A DNA stretch of 64,000 nucleotides from Cyclobacteriaceae bacterium (GTDB lineage Bacteria > Bacteroidota > Bacteroidia > Cytophagales > Cyclobacteriaceae): assembly GCA_019694875.1 (NCBI GenBank), contig JAIBBC010000002.1:930001-994000 (forward strand), given 5' to 3'. Below, piece by piece: positions 18,617 to 25,964 of the stretch. Positions within the stretch are counted from its first letter, which is position 1, and each line of letters begins with the position of its first letter. The notes beneath the pieces were generated by a model. It was not told the DNA's origin. It did no database searches and saw nothing but the letters and a program-made list of their open reading frames with translations. The translations under genes were made by a program, and so were the position numbers.

Positions 18617-19651
18617 TTAATGACCGTTTACGGTCGCATATTCAGGAACCGTTTTTACGGTTTTAATAATCCGCGCTGCAACTTTGTAAGGATCGGCAGC
18701 TGAATTCGGGCGCCTGTCTTCCAGCCAGCCCTTCCATCCGCTTTCTACCGTTGCAATTGGAATTCGTATCGATGCCCCGCGATCGGACACACCATATGAA
18801 AACCTGTCGATCGATTGAGTTTCATGCTTACCCGTCAGGCGCAAGTGATTGTCGGCTCCATAAACCGCAATGTGCTCTTTTACAAACGGAGCGAAAGCCT
18901 GGCAAACTGTGTCATATATTTCTTTTGATCCGGCAGTGCGTAAGAGCGAGTTCGAGAAGTTCGCGTGCATGCCCGAACCATTCCAGTCGGTCGCGCCAAG
19001 CGGTTTACAATGCCAGTTGATAGCGACTCCGTATTTTTCGGCTGTGCGCTCCAGCAGGTAACGTGCAATCCATACCTGGTCGCCTGCGGCTTTGGCACCC
19101 TTCGCGAAAATCTGGAACTCCCATTGCCCGGTAGCAACTTCCGCATTTATTCCTTCCACGTTGATGCCGGCTTCCAGACAGTAGTCAAGATGCTCTTCAA
19201 CGATCTCGCGTCCGAATGCATTCTTTGCACCGACCGAGCAATAGTATGGGCCTTGAGGAGCAGGATAACCTTTCGAAGGAAACCCGATCGGTTTATCAGT
19301 CTCCGGGTTCCAGAGGAAATACTCCTGTTCAAATCCAAACCAGAAGTCATTATCATCATCGTTGATGGTTGCGCGACCGTTGGAAGGGTGAGGTGTTCCA
19401 TCCGGGCTCAATACTTCGGTCATCACCAGGTAGGCATTCTTGCGGGCCGGATCGGGGAACAATGCCACAGGTTTCAATAGGCAATCAGAAGAACCACCGG
19501 GAGCTTGTTCAGTCGAACTTCCGTCAAACGACCATTCCGGGCATCCTTCCAGTGTTCCATCAAAGTTGCGAACGATTTTAGTTTTACTGCGGAGGCTTTG
19601 TGTTGGCTTGTAACCATCGAGCCAGATGTACTCAAGTTTTGTTTTTGACAT
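18617..19651 (-). CDS. glnA: Glutamine synthetase, type II (eukaryote-like)
   Basis: The 344-residue enzyme is the short GSII form rather than the ~470-residue bacterial GSI. Motifs are EYIWLDGY, WSFDGSSTEQAPG, the FGFEQEYFLW metal site, INAEVATGQWEFQ, and NWHCKPLGATDWNGSGMH. It makes glutamine from glutamate, ammonia and ATP. It is the third gene of a block with an ammonium transporter and a porin. There is no adenylylation loop of the GSI type, so control is likely transcriptional. Confidence 0.92.
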   Translation of the reverse strand: MSKTKLEYIWLDGYKPTQSLRSKTKIVRNFDGTLEGCPEWSFDGSSTEQAPGGSSDCLLKPVALFPDPARKNAYLVMTEVLSPDGTPHPSNGRATINDDDNDFWFGFEQEYFLWNPETDKPIGFPSKGYPAPQGPYYCSVGAKNAFGREIVEEHLDYCLEAGINVEGINAEVATGQWEFQIFAKGAKAAGDQVWIARYLLERTAEKYGVAINWHCKPLGATDWNGSGMHANFSNSLLRTAGSKEIYDTVCQAFAPFVKEHIAVYGADNHLRLTGKHETQSIDRFSYGVSDRGASIRIPIATVESGWKGWLEDRRPNSAADPYKVAARIIKTVKTVPEYATVNGH

Positions 19652-19691
19652 ATCCTTCGTGTGTTTTGATTATTGGTTTCTGACTGAGAAT

Positions 19692-20876
19692 TTAGAATTT
19701 ATAAACAGCGGCAAAGCTGAACGTGGTTAACAAATCCGTTGCCTTATCATCCTTGTCAACGAATGAGTCTTCTGATGTTTTGTCGATGCGGAATTCCGGG
19801 ATGAGCATGAGTCCGCCTACTTTGTAATTTGCCGACAGTGTAAACTCAATCACATTTCCATCGCCAGCGTTCACATCATTCAAAGCATCGTAGGCATCGA
19901 GCGTGAAAATATTGAGGTGCGAATTCTTGATAGCGAAATATTCGCTCCGCAAACCGAGTGAGAAATTTTCACTGAGCGTAAGCTTCGGATAAAGGGCAAC
20001 GCCAAAGAACGAAGATGCATCGCCATCGGAATCCACAACATCGCCATCAACATTGAGTTCTTCGCCCGCTGCAGTTGTTTGGTAGGAAGCGTTGATTCCG
20101 AGGGAAAATGATTCACCCAGGTTTACACTGGCTGTTATGTCGCCCTGAAACAATGTTCCTGCTGAGAATCCATCTTCATCCGGATCGGACTCATCCAGCG
20201 TTCCGTCCTGATCGCCATACAGAAAGTTCAGATAAACACTTCCGCCATCACCGGACTTACCAACCTGTGCACCGAGTGTATACGTGTTGACAGGGTTGAA
20301 CTCCACGATGTCGGTCGGGTTCATGATCGCAAGCTTTCCAACAAAGCCGCCACCGAAGTCGAAGTCGGCCCGCAAGCCGGTATGGTTGAAAGGCCCCCAT
20401 GAAAACAAATACGATGTAGAGTAGTGAAAATTGATGGCCGGAGAGATTACTTCATAGCCGAGAAAAGTGTTGAACTGACCCAAGTTAAGCGTTACATGAT
20501 CACTCAGCTTGTAATACGCATATAGTTGATTTACAATGGCTTGTCCACTGGCGGTGCCGAACACGGCTGCCTGACCGCGCGGACCGAATACAAGGTCTCC
20601 CACGAAGCCTGACTTTTCGCCCTGATAGGATGCAATCAGGTTAACCATGCCCAACGAGAAGCCTCTCAGGTCGGCAAACGATGTTGAGGGTCCGTAAGAA
20701 CCGCCCATATACGGGTTGGTAGTTTTAAACGAGGAGTGGAAATACGTATCGACCGATCCCGCAAGTGAAAACGTGGGTTTGTCCTCTTTTTCTTCAGCAG
20801 GAGCATCTTGTGCTAGCGCGGCTGTCGTACACAGCATGGCGATCAGGAGTAGTGCATAGGTAAAATTCTTTTTCAT
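19692..20876 (-). CDS. Outer-membrane beta-barrel porin (OmpL/BBP2-like)
   Basis: The 394-residue protein has a signal peptide (cleavage after ALAQ), an acidic linker, and a beta-barrel pattern of alternating residues ending in AAVYKF, the terminal Phe expected of outer-membrane barrels. The order of motifs (SLAGSVDTYFHSS, NQLYAYYKLSDHVTLNLGQFNTFLGYE, SAINFHYSTSYLFSWGPFNHTG-like) fits the putative porin-2 (BBP2) family. Lying between amt and glutamine synthetase, it probably lets ammonium or small nitrogen compounds across the outer membrane; that role is inferred from context only. Confidence 0.82.
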   Translation of the reverse strand: MKKNFTYALLLIAMLCTTAALAQDAPAEEKEDKPTFSLAGSVDTYFHSSFKTTNPYMGGSYGPSTSFADLRGFSLGMVNLIASYQGEKSGFVGDLVFGPRGQAAVFGTASGQAIVNQLYAYYKLSDHVTLNLGQFNTFLGYEVISPAINFHYSTSYLFSWGPFNHTGLRADFDFGGGFVGKLAIMNPTDIVEFNPVNTYTLGAQVGKSGDGGSVYLNFLYGDQDGTLDESDPDEDGFSAGTLFQGDITASVNLGESFSLGINASYQTTAAGEELNVDGDVVDSDGDASSFFGVALYPKLTLSENFSLGLRSEYFAIKNSHLNIFTLDAYDALNDVNAGDGNVIEFTLSANYKVGGLMLIPEFRIDKTSEDSFVDKDDKATDLLTTFSFAAVYKF

Positions 20877-20911
20877 GAGGTGGGGTTTAGAGTAGGTGAG
20901 AGTTGAGGTTA

Positions 20912-20940
20912 ATGAGGCCGGGCATGCGCCCGGGCCTCAT
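20912..20940 (-). other. GC-rich hairpin between amt and the porin gene
   Basis: ATGAGGC (20912-20918) pairs with GCCTCAT (20934-20940), and CGGGC with GCCCG inside, with one bulged G. There is no T-run on the - strand, so it is more likely a processing or attenuation hairpin that sets the amt:porin ratio than a full terminator. Confidence 0.5.
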
Positions 20941-20959
20941 GGGTTTGGTTGATGAATGA

Positions 20960-22285
20960 TTATTGCGCGGGGTAGAGCGTTTCACCGTGCTGGCTGAAAT
21001 CGGCACCCACTTTCTTATCTTCAGCACTCAGGCGGAGCGGTGAAATGAGATCCGTTATTTTCAGTAATACAAGTGATCCGAGGAATGTGAATCCAACAAC
21101 GATTACAAGGGCTTTCATGTGAACGAAGAACAATGTTGTTTCACCGAAGAAGAGCCCGTTGCCTGTAGTGTTGGCTCCATTCACCGCTTGTGTTGCAAGC
21201 AACGCTGTCATAATCATACCCACCAATCCGCCTACACCATGACACGGAAATACATCAAGCGTGTCTTCCAATGAAGTTTTTGCTTTCCAGTGTACAACAA
21301 CATTACTCACAATCGCGGCAATGGTTCCGATGAACAAGCTTGAAGGAATGGTAACAAAGCCGGCGGCAGGAGTAATTGCTACGAGACCCACTACGGCACC
21401 GATACAGAAACCGAGGGCTGATAATTTCTTTCCGCGAACTGCATCCAGCAGAACCCAGCAAAGGCCAGCTGCAGCGGAGGCTGTGTTTGTTGTAGCGAAT
21501 GCAGATGCAGCCAACGGATTGGCGCCCAAAGCACTTCCTGCATTGAAACCAAACCATCCGAACCACAGTAAACCGGTACCGAGAAGAACAAACGGTACGT
21601 TTGCAGGAGCATGAGCAACTTTCTCTTCGCTCTTGTTGCGCAGGTAGATGGATGCCGCGAGTGCAGCAAATCCGGCCGACATGTGTACAACTGTTCCTCC
21701 GGCAAAATCCAGCACACCCCATTTGAACAGGAATCCGTCAGGGTGCCAGGTCCAGTGCGCAAGCGGAGCGTAGATGAAAAGCGAGAACAATACGAGGAAG
21801 ATGATATAAGACTTGAAGTTGATTCGCTCGGCAAATGTTCCGGTGATGAGGGCCGGAGTAATGATGGCGAACTTGAGTTGAAAGAATGCGAAGAGTACCA
21901 ATGGGATAGTCGGTGCCAGTGCCCATGGTGCGCCATCCAGTACATTCTTGAACATAAAGAACGTTGTCGGGTCACCAATGAAGCCGCCTTTCGAAGTTCC
22001 AAACGCCAGGCTGAATCCGACAACGATCCAGACTACACTGATGACGCCCATCGCAATAAAACTTTGAAGCATGGTAGAGATAATGTTCTTGGTGTCGATC
22101 ATGCCGCCATAGAAATAAGCGAGGCCTGGAGTCATGAGAAGAACAAGCGCTGCGGCAGCAAGCATCCATGCTGTATCACCTGCATTGATTCCCTCGGTTA
22201 CGATGCTCCCGGGAACGGCAGGAATAAACAATGCGAGGATGCTGACACCGATTAACAGGATAAACGGTATGAGAGATTTTTTCAT
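20960..22285 (-). CDS. amt: Ammonium transporter
   Basis: The 441-residue protein has an N-terminal signal-like helix followed by eleven membrane helices of the Amt/Rh fold. Signatures include AWMLAAAALVLLMTPGLAYFYGG, the HWTWHPDGFLFKWGVLDFAGGTVVH-type segment with the first pore His region, and DVFPCHGVGGLVGMI with the second His. It brings ammonium into the cytoplasm. No glnK/PII gene is adjacent, which is unusual. Three direct repeats lie upstream. Confidence 0.94.
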   Translation of the reverse strand: MKKSLIPFILLIGVSILALFIPAVPGSIVTEGINAGDTAWMLAAAALVLLMTPGLAYFYGGMIDTKNIISTMLQSFIAMGVISVVWIVVGFSLAFGTSKGGFIGDPTTFFMFKNVLDGAPWALAPTIPLVLFAFFQLKFAIITPALITGTFAERINFKSYIIFLVLFSLFIYAPLAHWTWHPDGFLFKWGVLDFAGGTVVHMSAGFAALAASIYLRNKSEEKVAHAPANVPFVLLGTGLLWFGWFGFNAGSALGANPLAASAFATTNTASAAAGLCWVLLDAVRGKKLSALGFCIGAVVGLVAITPAAGFVTIPSSLFIGTIAAIVSNVVVHWKAKTSLEDTLDVFPCHGVGGLVGMIMTALLATQAVNGANTTGNGLFFGETTLFFVHMKALVIVVGFTFLGSLVLLKITDLISPLRLSAEDKKVGADFSQHGETLYPAQ

Positions 22286-22597
22286 GGGTTTTGGGATGGG
22301 GTTTAGTGGTTAGTGATAGAATTCAGTGAACTGAAATATTTTTATGAAATTCTGTTAAATAGGGTAAAAACAGAACCTTATTTCAAAAAAAATTAACGAA
22401 AACGTTTGTTATAGGGTAAAAATTGGCCCTTAAAGAATAAAATTTTGATCAAATTTTATGAAACAGGGTAAAATTTTAACCCGGCTGTGTTAAAATGTTG
22501 TAATGAAATGATGAATGTTTCGCAAAAAGATGGCGATAGCCGTCACATTCGTGAGACCAAGGAAAAGTGCAGTATTGGAGAGGTGAAAAAAGATTTC
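22286..22597. other. 312-base intergenic region upstream of amt
   Basis: It contains the three phased repeats and otherwise AT-rich DNA. No reading frame or exact TAnnTTTG box for amt was found, so the amt promoter is not located. Confidence 0.6.
22361..22474 (-). promoter_or_regulatory. Three AGGGTAAAA direct repeats at exact 52-bp spacing upstream of amt
   Basis: AGGGTAAAA begins at 22361, 22413 and 22465, so neighbouring copies are exactly 52 bases apart (about five helical turns). Each is followed by a partial complement (AACC, GCCC, AACCC); the third forms a near-palindrome GGGTAAAATTTTAACCC. They lie 76-190 bases before the amt ATG. Their phasing on one DNA face suggests an array of activator or repressor sites for the nitrogen block. 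Confidence 0.6.
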
Positions 22598-22978
22598 TTA
22601 ACGACTAAGCAGTTGCTTTAGCGCAGCCCATAGATTTTTCTTTCGGATGTCGTCTAACTCACCCAAGCTGTCTGAGCGGATAATGGTGACATTGCCTTCT
22701 ATTTTTGCCTGGTAGTGTTCAGTTTCTGGTTGGAGTGGAACACCGAACGAAATAATCAGAGAGGGATTATAACTTTTGAAATCTGAAAGGGATGCTTTTT
22801 TTGCGCAGATTATCTGAGAACCTGCCAGGGAAAGCCTTGCAGCGCTTAAAATCTTTTCAAGCAAGGCCACATCGCCTTCGGGGAGTTCAGCCCAAGCCAC
22901 GGGGATCAGTACCAGCGTGCGGCCGGGAAGGCTATAAAGTTCTTCTGAATAAATGAATGCTCCGGGCGCTTCGGTCAT
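22598..22978 (-). CDS. Conserved hypothetical protein coupled to the thioesterase gene
   Basis: The 126-residue soluble protein has alternating hydrophobic strands (RTLVLIPVAW, GSQIICAKKAS, SLIISFG) and ends with SDSLGELDDIRKKNLWAALKQLLS. The late SL...KK.LW.AL pattern is faintly like the C-terminal part of DNA polymerase III psi-type (HolD) sequences, but the match is weak and no function should be assumed. Its ATG overlaps the thioesterase stop (TAATG), so the pair is translationally coupled. Confidence 0.6.
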   Translation of the reverse strand: MTEAPGAFIYSEELYSLPGRTLVLIPVAWAELPEGDVALLEKILSAARLSLAGSQIICAKKASLSDFKSYNPSLIISFGVPLQPETEHYQAKIEGNVTIIRSDSLGELDDIRKKNLWAALKQLLSR

Positions 22979-23511
22979 TACTTCACGGCTTCTTTTATGT
23001 CGAAGATAGATTTGAGCTCGTTTGCTTCAGACGGCTTCATCCTTCCGCTGAGAATGAGGCGGAGTTGCCGTCTGCGCAAGGCACCTTCGTAATATTCCTT
23101 GTCTTTGTCGGTTTCGGGTTCAACTTCCGGTACTTCAACCGGCTTACCATCTTTGTCGATAGCCACGAATGTGAAATACGCTGAATTGCTTTCGAATTTA
23201 TGACCTGTGGGAACATCTTCTGCATCCACATCGATACGAACTTCCATCGATGAATTGAACGCCCGCGTAACGCGCGCCTTGAGTGTTACCACGTTACCGA
23301 GACGGATAGGAGAGCGGAATGAAATGTTATCCACGGAAGCCGTTACCACCGTGCTGTTGGAGTGTTTTTGTCCCGCAATCGCAGAAACAATATCCATCCA
23401 GTGCATCAGGCGGCCTCCCATGAGGTTGTTGAGCGTGTTTGTATCGTTTGGAAGCACGAGCTCGGTCATGCTCACAAAGGATTCGCGTGGAAATTTCTTT
23501 CGTTTTGTCAT
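22978..23511 (-). CDS. Acyl-CoA thioesterase, hotdog fold
   Basis: The 177-residue protein fits the YciA/BACH-type family: ESFVSMTELVLPNDTNTLNNLMGGRLMHWMD with the catalytic Asn/Asp region, then VTASVDNISFRSPIRLGNVVTLKARV. It hydrolyses acyl-CoA esters; chain length preference cannot be told. The last 45 residues form a basic helical tail. Confidence 0.88.
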   Translation of the reverse strand: MTKRKKFPRESFVSMTELVLPNDTNTLNNLMGGRLMHWMDIVSAIAGQKHSNSTVVTASVDNISFRSPIRLGNVVTLKARVTRAFNSSMEVRIDVDAEDVPTGHKFESNSAYFTFVAIDKDGKPVEVPEVEPETDKDKEYYEGALRRRQLRLILSGRMKPSEANELKSIFDIKEAVK

Positions 23512-23575
23512 TGTAGTATTCCCTCAAAGATGGCAAAATCTTCACAGAACGACCAAATCGAGCTAGCTGATTAAT

Positions 23576-23583
23576 TATCTTTG
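23576..23583 (+). promoter_or_regulatory. Candidate -7 box for the following lipoprotein gene
   Basis: TATCTTTG is an exact TAnnTTTG match, 16 bases before the ATG. A matching -33 element is not evident. Confidence 0.35.
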
Positions 23584-23599
23584 AGTAAATCTAAACGTG

Positions 23600-24352
23600 A
23601 TGCGTAAGCTGTCATTTCTGTTAATGTGCGTTATCTTATTTTTCTGCGACTCCGAAGAGTCAATTTGCAGATTGTCACGTTATGGTGTTCATGGTATTTT
23701 TTATGATGATCAGGGAAGGGTGTATTCGGTAAAATTTATGAATGGAGATGAGGTCGTAAATGACGGATACCATAAGGAATTTGAATATGATGACGATGAT
23801 CGAGTAATAAAAGTCCGGGAATATTCGGGAAATCAGTTGTTTCAATATTTTGAAGTTGAGTATGCGGAAGATCAGATTATCGAAAGGAAGTTTACGTACA
23901 GTGAGAGCGAAGGAGGTACGATAAATTCAAATACGTTTACATTTAATCTTGACAAAAACGGTAAAATATTGTCGATTGATAGAATTGATTATTCCAGAAA
24001 TCCCGATGTGACAAGTCATGAGATGTATGAGTATAACGATCAGGGTAACGTGAAAAAGATAACCCTGATCGAGGATACGGATCCGGTGTGGAGTTTGGTA
24101 AGTGAGTTTGAATTCGATAAGAAATTGAATCCTTTCAGACTCGTGAAATTTGATTTTCGCTTGGGCTCAGACGATCTCATTTCTGATAAGATTCAAAATA
24201 AGAATAATATAACCCGCGTAAGTTTGCTGTACGCAGGAGATGACCAGCCGCATTTCGTTGATATTAAATACGTGTACAATGATCGCGGATACCCGGCTGA
24301 TTTCGCTAACAATACAACAGATACAAAAACTTACGCGTACGAGTGTAATTAA
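23600..24352 (+). CDS. Putative lipoprotein with RHS/YD-like strands
   Basis: From the ATG at 23600 the product is 250 residues. It begins with a hydrophobic signal and a lipobox-like LFFC, then repeats of the form Y-x-D-x-G-[RKN]-V (for example IFYDDQGRVYSV, FEYDDDDRVIKV, YEYNDQGNVKKI, YVYNDRGYPADF). This pattern resembles the YD repeats of RHS-like or DUF4595-type Bacteroidota proteins. The function is unknown and it stands alone. It converges on pcm with a four-base overlap of the stops. Confidence 0.65.
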   Translation: MRKLSFLLMCVILFFCDSEESICRLSRYGVHGIFYDDQGRVYSVKFMNGDEVVNDGYHKEFEYDDDDRVIKVREYSGNQLFQYFEVEYAEDQIIERKFTYSESEGGTINSNTFTFNLDKNGKILSIDRIDYSRNPDVTSHEMYEYNDQGNVKKITLIEDTDPVWSLVSEFEFDKKLNPFRLVKFDFRLGSDDLISDKIQNKNNITRVSLLYAGDDQPHFVDIKYVYNDRGYPADFANNTTDTKTYAYECN

Positions 24353-24999
24353 CTGCCCCAACCTTCTTTGCCTAACAGCGGCACGAAAGCGAAGTTTTCG
24401 AACTCTTCGGTAATCAGTTGATCTTTCTTTCGTGTGATGCGGAGCATGACCTGCTTGTCGCGATTACCAACCGGTATAATCAGTATTCCGTTATCGGCAA
24501 GTTGATCGGTTAAGGATTTGGGAATAACCGGTGCTCCTGCCGTGACGATGATCTTGTCGTAAGGAGCCTTGGCAGGGAGGCCCTTCGATCCATCGCCATG
24601 AAAGAAGTACGGATTGTATCCAAGCCTGGGAAGCAACACCTTTGTACGATCGTAAAGCTTTTTATTGTACTCGATCGTATAAACCTTTGCACCAAGTTCC
24701 AAAAGAATGCACGCCTGGTATCCTGATCCTGTTCCAATCTCCAATACCTTATCGCCCGGCTTCACCTCAAGCTTTTCGGTTTGAAAGGCAACGGTGTACG
24801 GCTGAGAGATTGTCTGACCCTCTCCAATAGGGAAAGCTTTATCCTGATAAGCGTGTTCCAGCAGTGCAGTTTCGAAGAAAACGTGTCTCGGTACTTTGCC
24901 GATGGCTTTCAGCACATTAGGGTCGGAAATGCCCTTTTTTTCGAGGGTTTTTACCAGTTTATTGCGCAGTCCGCGCTGCTTGTAATTGTCTTCTAACAT
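24349..24999 (-). CDS. pcm: Protein-L-isoaspartate O-methyltransferase
   Basis: The 216-residue product (from the ATG at 24999; an upstream in-frame ATG at 25023 is less likely) shows the family motifs: VPRHVFF, IGEGQTISQPYTVAFQTE, VLEIGTGSGYQACILLELG for AdoMet, and DKIIVTAGAP. It starts repair of damaged isoaspartyl residues. Confidence 0.92.
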   Translation of the reverse strand: MLEDNYKQRGLRNKLVKTLEKKGISDPNVLKAIGKVPRHVFFETALLEHAYQDKAFPIGEGQTISQPYTVAFQTEKLEVKPGDKVLEIGTGSGYQACILLELGAKVYTIEYNKKLYDRTKVLLPRLGYNPYFFHGDGSKGLPAKAPYDKIIVTAGAPVIPKSLTDQLADNGILIIPVGNRDKQVMLRITRKKDQLITEEFENFAFVPLLGKEGWGS

Positions 25000-25104
25000 G
25001 CGATTTCGGTGCAAAAAACGCATTTTTTAGGCGGTAACAAAGTTTCAGACAATTCTTAGGAAAATTGAAACCAACCCCGTTACTTTAGGGTTCTCTCATG
25101 CACA

Positions 25105-25506
25105 ATGAATAAGCTTTTTGCCATAGCGTTCATGTGTATTTACCTGTTAATGTCAGTAGGGGTGGCTAAAACCACTCACTACTGCATGGGCAGGGAAAAA
25201 TCCACAAAAGTCTTCTCGTTCGAGTCCAAAAAATGCCCCTGCAGCGCTTTTTTGCCAAAAAACAACGGATGTTGTGAGGATGAGCATGAGCTTCTGATTA
25301 TTGACGATTCCCAAACTCCCGCGCCTTCGCTTGCACCCCCGGTCGCAAATTATTTTGTGATCGAGGAGATACAATACAGAGAAATAGCAAAAGAAATTGC
25401 CTACGCGAGTTCGCAATTTATTGTCGAAGAATTTGCCCCGCCTCCAAAGGAGACGATTTTTAAAATCAACTGCAGTTTCGTTTTTTATGATGAGGAATTG
25501 AGCTAA
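25105..25506 (+). CDS. HYC_CC_PP family small exported protein
   Basis: The 133-residue protein has a signal peptide and the features for which the family is named: a TTHYCMG segment right after the signal, CPC and GCC cysteine motifs, and a Pro-rich EFAPPP near the end. In Bacteroidota such genes precede an HMA protein and a TonB receptor, as here, and the cysteines and His suggest metal binding, probably copper. The function has not been shown to my knowledge. Confidence 0.85.
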   Translation: MNKLFAIAFMCIYLLMSVGVAKTTHYCMGREKSTKVFSFESKKCPCSAFLPKNNGCCEDEHELLIIDDSQTPAPSLAPPVANYFVIEEIQYREIAKEIAYASSQFIVEEFAPPPKETIFKINCSFVFYDEELS

Positions 25507-25572
25507 TTCTTTTCGCAGATCGATATATCTGTGCACTCAATTTTTTATTCATCAATCATTACCATTAAACAT

Positions 25573-25959
25573 ATGAAAACGAATCTCATCATAATATTCA
25601 TCATTGCTTTGTTCGCCTCGGTAAGCTATGCGCAAACACCCGCCACTGTTTCTGCAAAAGTTGTTACGGCAAACCTGAAAGTGTATGGCAATTGCGGCAT
25701 GTGTAAATCTCGCATTGAAAAAGCGCTCGATACCAAAGGTGTGAAGCAGGCCAAGTGGAATCCGACTACCAAAAATCTGGAAGTAGTTTATGTTCCGTCA
25801 AAGATTACCGAGCGTAAAATTCAGGAACTTGTTTCGGCTGTTGGCCATGATACCGACAGCACGAAAGCTCCTGATGCCGTTTACGCAAAGCTCCCGTTCT
25901 GTTGCCTGTACCGAGATCATGATCACAGCGGCATGGACGACAACAAGAAGCACGACTAA
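25573..25959 (+). CDS. Exported heavy-metal-associated (HMA) domain protein
   Basis: From the ATG at 25573 the product is 128 residues: a signal peptide ending near SYAQ, then an HMA ferredoxin-like fold with the metal-binding loop NCGMCKSRIEKAL. A late LPFCCLYRDHDHSGM segment adds two adjacent Cys and several His. It likely binds copper or a similar soft metal in the periplasm or at the outer membrane. It lies 66 bases after the HYC_CC_PP gene and five bases before the TonB receptor. Confidence 0.88.
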   Translation: MKTNLIIIFIIALFASVSYAQTPATVSAKVVTANLKVYGNCGMCKSRIEKALDTKGVKQAKWNPTTKNLEVVYVPSKITERKIQELVSAVGHDTDSTKAPDAVYAKLPFCCLYRDHDHSGMDDNKKHD

Positions 25960-25964
25960 CTACC

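Noticed and set aside
18965-19480. 171-residue + strand frame inside glutamine synthetase
   Set aside because: It is antisense to conserved GSII motifs and shows no recognisable features.
21391-22255. Long overlapping frames on both strands within amt
   Set aside because: They are out-of-frame shadows of a clearly coding Amt gene; their sequences are rich in Cys/Arg/Ser with no family pattern.
22361-22474. The 52-base repeats as a CRISPR-like array
   Set aside because: The repeated unit is only about 9 bases and the intervening sequence is AT-rich promoter-type DNA; there is no cas gene.
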